A DNA stretch of 18,149 bases from CAIZGX01 sp044349305. Lineage in GTDB: Bacteria; Bacteroidota; Bacteroidia; Flavobacteriales_D; Sanyastnellaceae. How positions within the stretch are numbered: position 1 is the stretch's first letter; each line of letters starts with the position of its first letter. Below, piece after piece: positions 1 to 5,081 of the stretch. The translations under genes were made by a program, and so were the position numbers. The notes below the pieces were generated by a model. It was not told the origin of the DNA. It saw only the letters and a list, made by a program, of their open reading frames with translations, and made no database searches. The stretch lies in contig JBIKRF010000047.1 of NCBI GenBank assembly GCA_044349305.1, forward strand, positions 1 through 18,149, read 5' to 3'.

Positions 1-197
1 CCCAACTGCATTTTGTTTAAAATTGGACTGTTGTCCAAAGCTTGAGCATCGGTGTTACACACTACGAAGTCTACGCCGTTAATTCCTTTGTTGTACATGT
101 AGTTAACGGCGTTCGAGCCGCCACCACCCACACCAACAACTTTGATAATGGCGTTTTCTTCGTGTTTCGGAAGGTTGAAATTGAGCAAATCTGACAT
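1..197 (-). CDS. ftsZ: Cell division protein FtsZ, N-terminal part (runs off the window edge)
   Basis: Tubulin-like GTPase that polymerises into the cytoplasmic division ring. Only the first 65 residues are present; the rest lies before base 1. Translating the minus strand from the ATG at 197 gives a short variable N-terminus, then VVGVGGGGSNAVN at residues 20-32, the glycine-rich nucleotide-binding loop typical of FtsZ, followed by the GVDFVVCNTDAQAL segment (41-54) that is equally diagnostic. The start is the first ATG before the conserved core and gives an N-terminal tail of about 15 residues, normal for Bacteroidota. The gene is divergent from the Fur-type regulator, so it is not directly preceded by ftsA here and presumably has its own promoter in 198-324. 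Identification is firm; the promoter was not located. Confidence 0.95.
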   Translation of the reverse strand, partial: MSDLLNFNLPKHEENAIIKVVGVGGGGSNAVNYMYNKGINGVDFVVCNTDAQALDNSPILNKMQL

Positions 198-248
198 CTT
201 AATAAAACTTTTGAGGTAGGTAAATCAGTAAATTTTTGGTTCTCCGAA

Positions 249-274
249 GTAAGCGAAGAATTGTACTTGCTTAC
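249..274. other. Inverted repeat in the ftsZ/fur divergent spacer
   Basis: GTAAGC-G-AAG pairs with CTT-GCTTAC around the 7-base loop AATTGTA: nine base pairs with one bulged G. An outer pair TGGTTC (237-242) and GAACCA (296-301) flanks it. There is no T-tract, so it is not a normal terminator. It could be an operator or a leader structure for ftsZ, but it could also be chance in a 127-base spacer. Confidence 0.3.
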
Positions 275-368
275 AAACGCAGTTTTCAAAATAGTGAACC
301 ACTAAATGTTAGTAAAGGGCTGTTGTGGAAATGAAGAAATATTATAAGGAAGAGAAATATGCACGTTG

Positions 369-376
369 TACATTTG
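369..376 (+). promoter_or_regulatory. Candidate -7 element TACATTTG of the Fur-type gene
   Basis: TACATTTG is an exact match to the Bacteroidetes -7 consensus TAnnTTTG and ends 5 bases before the ATG at 382. No clear TTG -33 element lies 17-23 bases upstream. If used, the transcript would be nearly leaderless and the true start would be 382 rather than 325 or 331. Confidence 0.4.
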
Positions 377-381
377 CCGAC

Positions 382-822
382 ATGTCTCAACAAGATATTC
401 AAGATAAGGTTAAAGAAATTTTTACGGCGTATTTAGAGAAGCATTTGCATCGAAAAACGCCTGAGCGTTATGCTATTCTAGCTGAGATTTATACGATTGA
501 AGACCATTTCGATATTGAAGCTTTGTACGTTCGTATGAAGAACAAGAAATACCGTGTGTCCAGAGCAACCTTGTACAACACCATCGAGTTGCTGTTAAAC
601 TGCGCACTCGTGCGGAAGAATCAATTTGGACAAAACATTGCCCATTTTGAAAAGGCCTATCAGAACCAGCAGCACGATCATATTATTCTTACTGATACTG
701 GAGAAGTGTTTGAGTTTTGCGATCCGCGCATTCAAAACATTAAGGCAACCTTGGAGGAGATTTTCGACATTGAAATTTCCATGCACAGTCTTAATTTTTA
801 TGGAAAAAGAAAAAGGAAATAG
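382..822 (+). CDS. Fur-family transcriptional regulator (purA-associated type, no CxxC zinc site)
   Basis: Metal-responsive DNA-binding repressor family, acting as a cytoplasmic dimer. A winged-helix region with HRKTPERYAILAEIY and YRVSRATLYNTIELL is followed by a dimerisation region with HDH and the terminal ISMHSLNFYG, all typical of Fur. The two zinc-binding cysteines that usually follow HDH in classical Fur are replaced (HDHIILTDTGEVFEF), so the structural zinc site is missing; I recall this as usual for a Bacteroidetes subgroup found beside purA. Three starts are in frame: GTG 325, ATG 331 and ATG 382. I chose 382 (146 residues) because the upstream codons overlap a TAnnTTTG motif and add an unconserved lysine-rich stretch; the longer form has 165 residues. 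The last residues KRKRK are encoded by the A-rich sequence that is the T-tract of an opposing terminator. The target regulon and metal cannot be told. Confidence 0.88.
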   Translation: MSQQDIQDKVKEIFTAYLEKHLHRKTPERYAILAEIYTIEDHFDIEALYVRMKNKKYRVSRATLYNTIELLLNCALVRKNQFGQNIAHFEKAYQNQQHDHIILTDTGEVFEFCDPRIQNIKATLEEIFDIEISMHSLNFYGKRKRK

Positions 823-837
823 TTTCCCATTTCCTTT
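801..837 (-). terminator. Intrinsic terminator of the minus-strand MORN-like gene, inside the end of the Fur-type gene
   Basis: AAAGGAAAT (812-820) pairs perfectly with ATTTCCTTT (829-837), a 9-bp stem with an 8-base loop. On the minus strand it is followed by a T-rich run (complement of the A-rich bases 803-814), which fits termination of the gene whose stop is at 862. The structure overlaps the stop codon of the plus-strand Fur-type gene. The plus direction has only a short T3 from the stem itself, so termination there would be weak. Confidence 0.6.
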
Positions 838-861
838 CCCATCTTAAAGTTAACTTCTATT

Positions 862-1260
862 TTATTTTGCCGATAGCAAAGCTGTTGCTTCTTGGTAATA
901 GCGATCTGGTTTTTGTGCACCGTCGAAATTCCAACGTTGCCATGCACCCACACGTTGTCCCGCTTCATACAATCCTTGAGATTCTTTCGTCCCGTTTGCG
1001 AAGAAGTAAACGAATTCTCCTTGTGGAATGGTTAAAGACTCATCTAAATATGTTCCGGTCATCATGAGCTCACCTGTTTGAAAGTTGATTTGTGCTTGGT
1101 ATAGCGATTCGCCAATTTTAGTAATTGTGCGAGTATATTTTGCAGCGGTCTTATTCTTTGTGATATTCAATTGAGCATCTAACAATTGAGTAGTAGTTTG
1201 AGCGAAAGCGCTAGTTGTTAGAACCAGTAGAGCGATTAGGGTGAATAATTTAGTTTTCAT
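862..1260 (-). CDS. Secreted MORN-repeat-like protein of unknown function
   Basis: 132 residues with a clear Sec signal peptide (MKTKLFTLIALLVLTTSAFAQ), probably cut after Ala20 or Gln21, and no lipobox cysteine, so likely periplasmic or secreted. The C-terminal half has the pattern GEFVYFFANGTKESQGLYEAG followed by GAWQRWNFDG, resembling the YwqK/MORN-type repeats (G-x-W-x-x-W/Y-x-x-x-G) common in Bacteroidota. The preceding region (QINFQTGELMMTGTYLDES) looks like a degenerate third repeat. It is a single gene, convergent with the Fur-type gene (39-base gap) and divergent from the small conserved gene. The function is not known; MORN-like repeats in bacteria have no single assigned role. Confidence 0.75.
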   Translation of the reverse strand: MKTKLFTLIALLVLTTSAFAQTTTQLLDAQLNITKNKTAAKYTRTITKIGESLYQAQINFQTGELMMTGTYLDESLTIPQGEFVYFFANGTKESQGLYEAGQRVGAWQRWNFDGAQKPDRYYQEATALLSAK

Positions 1261-1288
1261 GTCGTGGTATGTTATGTTGGGGTATACC

Positions 1289-1296
1289 TACCTTCG
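1289..1296 (+). promoter_or_regulatory. Candidate -7 element TACCTTCG for the gene at 1347
   Basis: TACCTTCG fits the TAnnTTCG variant also seen before rplM, queA and recN. It directly follows a perfect palindrome GGTATACC (1281-1288). No convincing -33 TTG is correctly spaced. It would give a leader of about 40 bases. Confidence 0.3.
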
Positions 1297-1346
1297 CCAA
1301 AAAAGGTTACAATTTTTTTAAATTATTTTTTAGAAGCACTGAATAC

Positions 1347-1682
1347 ATGGATTATTTGTTTGAAAAGAAGTGGCAGGAAACACTCGAAACAGCCTCAAAG
1401 AATTTCGGAGAAAAGTTGGACTATTCAGCAATTCTCTTGTTAATTGGTTTGCAGGAATTGGGAATTTTCGATTTGAAATTTAAAAAGGATCAGAAGTTAG
1501 AGCTCATGCACATAGCGGTATGTACACTTCTTGAGCCCTATGGATATTACGAGTTTGAAGGAAGAGATGTAGACGGATGGCCTCACTTCACTAAAAAAGA
1601 AAATCTCCCGGTTTTAAGTCCGGGAGATCAGGAAGTTCTATTAAAAAAGGCAATTATGAAGTACTTCGGCAACGAAGTATAA
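1347..1682 (+). CDS. Conserved small cytoplasmic protein, function unknown
   Basis: 111 residues from ATG 1347 (MDYLFEKKWQETLE). An upstream in-frame ATG at 1269 would add 26 residues rich in F, K and aromatic amino acids that look like translated leader DNA, and it would place the start before the likely promoter, so 1347 is preferred. No signal peptide or membrane segment. The pattern is amphipathic and helical (LDYSAILLLIGLQELG, LELMHIAVCTLLEPYGYYEFEG) and ends with a DGWPHF segment. I recall similar short unannotated proteins in other Flavobacteriia, but no function. Codon usage resembles its neighbours. Its 3' end contains the terminator of the convergent lipoprotein gene, whose stop is only 4 bases away. 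Confidence 0.75.
   Translation: MDYLFEKKWQETLETASKNFGEKLDYSAILLLIGLQELGIFDLKFKKDQKLELMHIAVCTLLEPYGYYEFEGRDVDGWPHFTKKENLPVLSPGDQEVLLKKAIMKYFGNEV
1591..1628 (-). terminator. Intrinsic terminator of the minus-strand lipoprotein gene, embedded in the convergent gene
   Basis: ATCTCCCGG (1603-1611) and CCGGGAGAT (1620-1628) form a perfect 9-bp stem with an 8-base loop. On the minus strand the stem is followed by TTTTCTTTTTTAG, a strong T-tract, as expected about 60 bases after the stop of the lipoprotein gene. On the plus strand no T-tract follows. The whole hairpin is coding sequence of the plus-strand gene (residues NLPVLSPGD). Confidence 0.75.
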
Positions 1683-1686
1683 CGAA

Positions 1687-2073
1687 TTAGATTTCGACAG
1701 TAACCTCAGTTGTCTTTTGTTCTTCAATCTTAATAATACCAACACCATACAAAGCACCTTTGTAAGCTTCGATGTCTAATACTGCGAATCCAGCTTGACC
1801 CAATTGGTAATAGTCTGAATAATCAACGGTAACAGTTCCAGCAGCATTGGTTGTTAAAGTCGTGTCCAATGCAATAGCATTGGCAGGAGGAGGCGATTGA
1901 GAAGGAGTGCCATATAAACGGACAGTTGCTCCTTGAACAGGGTCTCCATTTGCATCTTTTACATAAACTACAGCTACGGTCGGTTCCTCTTTAGCACAAG
2001 AGGATAAACCCATAGAGGATGCAACTAAAAATAAAATTCCTAAAACAAATTGAAAAGTTCGTGTAGCCTTCAT
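1687..2073 (-). CDS. Small lipoprotein with an Ig-like/carboxypeptidase-regulatory-like domain
   Basis: 128 residues. A lipoprotein signal peptide ends in the lipobox LSSC with Cys26 as the lipidation site; the following residues are AKEE, so the protein may be surface-exposed or periplasmic. The mature part (VAVVYVKDANGDPVQGATVRLYG, then TTNAAGTVTVDYSDYY) has the beta-sandwich pattern of CarboxypepD_reg-like domains: a DxxGxPVxGAxVxLY strand followed by a T-D/N-x-x-G turn. Such domains are common in Bacteroidota envelope proteins. A short proline-serine stretch (SQSPPPAN) sits in a loop. It is a single gene, divergent from the cyclophilin gene with 62 bases between starts. No specific function can be given. 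Confidence 0.8.
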   Translation of the reverse strand: MKATRTFQFVLGILFLVASSMGLSSCAKEEPTVAVVYVKDANGDPVQGATVRLYGTPSQSPPPANAIALDTTLTTNAAGTVTVDYSDYYQLGQAGFAVLDIEAYKGALYGVGIIKIEEQKTTEVTVEI

Positions 2074-2135
2074 AGACGTTTGCTTAATTTTGTCGCCGGT
2101 TTATCGGTTAAGTATCACAAATTAAAGAAAAAAAA

Positions 2136-2921
2136 ATGAATTCACGTCTATCTTTTTGGGGTTTTGCCATTTTTTCTTTCGTTCTATTCTTGAATGCAAC
2201 AGGATGTAAATCGCAAGAGCCAGCGAATAAAGGCAATTCTAATCTAACGATTGGAGAGCCTGTAACTATTGAAAACAAAGACAATCAAACAAATAACAAC
2301 ATGCAAACAGATCACACCAACACACGTATTAAGGTTACTACTTCATTAGGCGATATGGTTATTCGTCTTTATGATGAAACACCACAACACAGAGATAATT
2401 TCATCAAGTTGGTGGAATCTGGATTTTACAACGATTTATTGTTCCACCGTTGTATTCGTGGATTCATGGCTCAAGGTGGTGATCCAAACAGCCGTGGTGC
2501 TGCAGCAGGAGCGCAATTGGGTATGGGCGGTCCTGGATATACCATTCCGGCGGAATTCAATGCGAACTTCATTCACAAGAAAGGCGCATTGGCAGCTGCA
2601 CGTCAAGGAGATTTTGCAAATCCTACTAAATCTTCAAGCGGAAGTCAGTTTTACATTGCGCAAGGTCAAGCCATGACAGACGCTCAGATCAATCAAGTAG
2701 AGCAATACGTTAAGCAGAAGAATCCAAATTTTGCATACACACCTGAGCAACGTGAGTTATACAAAACAATTGGTGGTACGGCTCAATTAGATATGGATTA
2801 CACCGTGTTCGGAGAGGTGGTTGAAGGTCTTGATATTTTAGACAAGATTCTTTCAATGCCTACTGGCGCTGGAGACAGACCGGTGCAAGACATTAGCATG
2901 AAAATGGAGGTGATCAAGTGA
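2136..2921 (+). CDS. Peptidyl-prolyl cis-trans isomerase, cyclophilin-type lipoprotein
   Basis: Assists protein folding by prolyl isomerisation, here as an envelope lipoprotein. The 261 residues start with a signal peptide ending in the lipobox ATGC (Cys24), then a polar linker rich in N, T and Q to about residue 63, then a cyclophilin domain from RIKVTTSLGDMVIRL. The active-site block FHRCIRGFMAQGGD has the key Arg, Phe, Met and Gln of cyclophilin A. Between FYIAQGQ and YTVFGEV lies an extra helical segment of about 35 residues (with TPEQRELYKTIGG) that I recall from other Bacteroidetes cyclophilins; the Trp used by human cyclophilin A for cyclosporin binding appears to be absent. Its stop overlaps the GTG start of pheS by 4 bases, suggesting co-translation. 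The start ATG is preceded by an A-run rather than a Shine-Dalgarno site. Confidence 0.93.
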   Translation: MNSRLSFWGFAIFSFVLFLNATGCKSQEPANKGNSNLTIGEPVTIENKDNQTNNNMQTDHTNTRIKVTTSLGDMVIRLYDETPQHRDNFIKLVESGFYNDLLFHRCIRGFMAQGGDPNSRGAAAGAQLGMGGPGYTIPAEFNANFIHKKGALAAARQGDFANPTKSSSGSQFYIAQGQAMTDAQINQVEQYVKQKNPNFAYTPEQRELYKTIGGTAQLDMDYTVFGEVVEGLDILDKILSMPTGAGDRPVQDISMKMEVIK

Positions 2922-3940
2922 GTTTAGTTGAGCAAATTGAGCAACTAAAACTAGAGGTTGCTTCCACCCAACTCAACTCTGCTGAAGAAGTAGAGAACTT
3001 CCGTGTGAAGTATTTGGGCAGGAAGGGCATCTTGAACGATTTGTTCGAGGCATTCAAGGCCATTCCTAACGAAGAAAAGAAAGCCGTTGGTGCAGTCATG
3101 AACGGATTGAAAACTTCCGTTCAAGAAAAAATTGATGAAGGTGCTGCATTGTTCAATGCTAAGAAGGGCAATGTTGAAGTGCCCGATTTTACTCGTCCTT
3201 TTGGTGAGTGGACTCATGGAAGCAGACACCCTTTGCAATTGGTTCGCGAAGAGATTCTTTCCATTTTTGAACGCATGGGATTTAGTGTGGAAGATGGTCC
3301 AGAGATTGAAGACGATTGGCACGTATTCTCTGGTTTGAATTTCTCTCCCGAGCATCCAGCACGTGACATGCAAGACACTTTTTTTGTGGAAGGTCAGCCT
3401 GATACCGTCTTGCGTACACACACAAGCAGTGTCCAAGTTCGTGTGATGGAAACCACGAAGCCGCCTATTCGCATTGTTATGCCAGGAAGGGTATACAGAA
3501 ACGAGGCTATTTCAAGTCGTGCTCATTGCCAATTCCATCAAATTGAAGGATTGTATATCGACGAAGGCGTTTCTTTCGCCGACATGAAGCAAGTTCTTCA
3601 AATGTTTACCGAAGCCTTTTTTGGAAAAGCGAAGATTCGCTTGAGACCGTCTTACTTTCCATTCACTGAGCCGAGTGCTGAAATGGATGTGTATTGGGGA
3701 TTGGAAACACCGGCCGATCACAGAATTACAAAAGGAACGGGGTGGTTGGAAATTATGGGTTGCGGTATGGTAGATCCGAATGTTTTGGCCGCTTCTGGAA
3801 TTGACCCTGAGAAATATTCAGGATTCGCATTTGGAATGGGAATCGAACGTATTGCTATGCTGAGATACGGCGTAGATGATTTGAGACATTTTTTTGAAAA
3901 CGATATGCGATTCTTGAATCAATTCAAGAAAACCATATAG
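2918..3940 (+). CDS. pheS: Phenylalanine--tRNA ligase alpha subunit
   Basis: Catalytic subunit of the alpha2-beta2 PheRS that charges tRNA-Phe. 340 residues, the normal length. The N-terminal 85 residues form the charged helical arm that contacts tRNA (KYLGRKGILNDLFEAFK). The class II catalytic core follows: GSRHPLQLVREEI, then DTFF and LRTHTSSVQ (165-173), motif 2 around GRVYRNEAISSRAHCQFHQ (190-208), and motif 3 GFAFGMGIERIAMLRYG from residue 302. The GTG start lies within the GTGA overlap with the cyclophilin gene; it begins MSLVEQIEQL, and there is no better downstream start because the arm is conserved. pheT is not in the window, so the subunits are encoded apart, as is common in Bacteroidota. 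Confidence 0.97.
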   Translation: MSLVEQIEQLKLEVASTQLNSAEEVENFRVKYLGRKGILNDLFEAFKAIPNEEKKAVGAVMNGLKTSVQEKIDEGAALFNAKKGNVEVPDFTRPFGEWTHGSRHPLQLVREEILSIFERMGFSVEDGPEIEDDWHVFSGLNFSPEHPARDMQDTFFVEGQPDTVLRTHTSSVQVRVMETTKPPIRIVMPGRVYRNEAISSRAHCQFHQIEGLYIDEGVSFADMKQVLQMFTEAFFGKAKIRLRPSYFPFTEPSAEMDVYWGLETPADHRITKGTGWLEIMGCGMVDPNVLAASGIDPEKYSGFAFGMGIERIAMLRYGVDDLRHFFENDMRFLNQFKKTI

Positions 3941-3958
3941 TATTTTTTACAATAAGAT

Positions 3959-3980
3959 AGTGTACATTGTACACTTTTTA
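3959..3980 (+). terminator. Possible weak terminator of pheS, overlapping a TGTACA palindrome
   Basis: AGTGTAC (3959-3965) and GTACACT (3969-3975) form a 7-bp stem with the 3-base loop ATT, followed by TTTT. The stem is AT-rich, so termination may be weak. The same bases form the perfect palindrome GTGTACA-T-TGTACAC (3960-3974), which could instead be a protein-binding site. Confidence 0.4.
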
Positions 3981-3992
3981 CAGGAAGTCTTT

Positions 3993-4020
3993 TTGTACAA
4001 GGGCTTCCTAACTATATTTG
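3993..4020 (+). promoter_or_regulatory. Bacteroidetes-type promoter of pdhA
   Basis: TTG (3993-3995) and TATATTTG (4013-4020) match the -33 and -7 elements (TTG and TAnnTTTG) with a 17-base spacer. The start codon follows 16 bases downstream, preceded by AACAAAAAATT rather than a Shine-Dalgarno site. The -33 element overlaps a TTGTACAA palindrome (3993-4000). Confidence 0.65.
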
Positions 4021-4036
4021 CAAGGAACAAAAAATT

Positions 4037-5071
4037 ATGGCAACAGCGTCTAAGTCAACTAAAAAAGCCTCTACCGCTACAGGAGAGCGCTTTACCAAAG
4101 CAACTTACCTAAAGTGGTATCGTGAAATGCTATTGATGCGCAAGTTCGAAGAGAAGTGCGGTCAGTTATACATTCAACAAAAATTCGGTGGGTTTTGTCA
4201 CTTGTACATTGGACAAGAGGCGGTTCTTTCAGGAATGATGGAGGCCATTAAGCCAACAGATAAAGTTATTACCGCATACCGCGATCACGCGCATCCGTTA
4301 GTGATGGGTTCTGATCCGAATAGAGTTATGGCTGAGCTTTACGGCAAAGCAACTGGACTTTCAAAAGGAAAAGGTGGATCCATGCACATGTTCGATAAAG
4401 AGAGAAATTTGTTTGGTGGACACGGGATTGTAGGCGCTCAAATTCCAATGGGAGCAGGTATAGCTTTCGCCGATAAATACCGCGGTGAAGACCACGTTAC
4501 TGTTTGTTTCTTCGGTGATGGTGCTGCACGTCAAGGTGCGCTATACGAAACTTTCAACATGGCTATGACATGGAAGATTCCATGCATTTTCGTTATTGAA
4601 AACAATCAATATGCGATGGGAACTTCTATCGAGCGTACCTCGAACGTTACCGATTTGAAAACATTGGGTGCTAGTTTCGAAATGCCTTCAGAGTCTGTAG
4701 ACGGAATGAATCCGGAAGCTGTTGCTGAAGCATTCGACAGAGCTGTTGCAAGAGGTAGAGCAGGTGAAGGTCCGACATTGTTAGACATTCAAACCTACCG
4801 TTACAAGGGACACAGTATGAGTGACCCTCAGAAGTACCGCACCAAAGAAGAGGTTCAAGAGTATATTGAAAAGGATCCAATCGATTTCGTGTTGCGCAAG
4901 ATTCGCGATAACAAATGGATGACTGAAAAAGAAATTGAAGCGGTTGAGGAAGAGATTAAGGCAGTAGTTCTTGCTTCTGTTGAATTCGCAGAGAATTCAC
5001 CACTTCCGGAAAAAGAAGAAATTTATAAAGACGTATATTCTCACGACGATTACCCTTACGTAATCGACTAA
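4037..5071 (+). CDS. pdhA: Pyruvate dehydrogenase E1 component, alpha subunit
   Basis: Thiamine-diphosphate-binding subunit of the alpha2-beta2 E1 enzyme, which decarboxylates pyruvate and passes the acetyl group to E2. 344 residues, the family length. The ThDP motif is clear: GDG at residues 160-162 and NN at 189-190. Also typical are KGKGGSMHMFD, GHGIVGAQIPMGAGIAFADKY and the C-terminal RYKGHSMSDPQKYR loop that in mitochondrial enzymes is the phosphorylation loop. The first 17 residues are Ser/Thr/Ala/Lys-rich and probably disordered. A good promoter lies just upstream and the E2 gene starts 10 bases after the stop, so the two form an operon. The E1-beta gene is not here; as I recall, flavobacteria often encode it elsewhere. 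A branched-chain 2-oxoacid E1 is less likely, given the sequence and E2 partner. Confidence 0.95.
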   Translation: MATASKSTKKASTATGERFTKATYLKWYREMLLMRKFEEKCGQLYIQQKFGGFCHLYIGQEAVLSGMMEAIKPTDKVITAYRDHAHPLVMGSDPNRVMAELYGKATGLSKGKGGSMHMFDKERNLFGGHGIVGAQIPMGAGIAFADKYRGEDHVTVCFFGDGAARQGALYETFNMAMTWKIPCIFVIENNQYAMGTSIERTSNVTDLKTLGASFEMPSESVDGMNPEAVAEAFDRAVARGRAGEGPTLLDIQTYRYKGHSMSDPQKYRTKEEVQEYIEKDPIDFVLRKIRDNKWMTEKEIEAVEEEIKAVVLASVEFAENSPLPEKEEIYKDVYSHDDYPYVID

Positions 5072-5081
5072 TAATAAAATT

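Noticed and set aside
71..289. 72-residue minus-strand reading frame at the window start
   Set aside because: It is out of frame with ftsZ, which is unmistakable in another frame of the same strand (start at 197).
1269..1346. 26-residue N-terminal extension of the small conserved protein
   Set aside because: It overlaps a likely promoter and an A/T-rich leader and lacks protein-like conservation pattern; the ATG at 1347 fits better.
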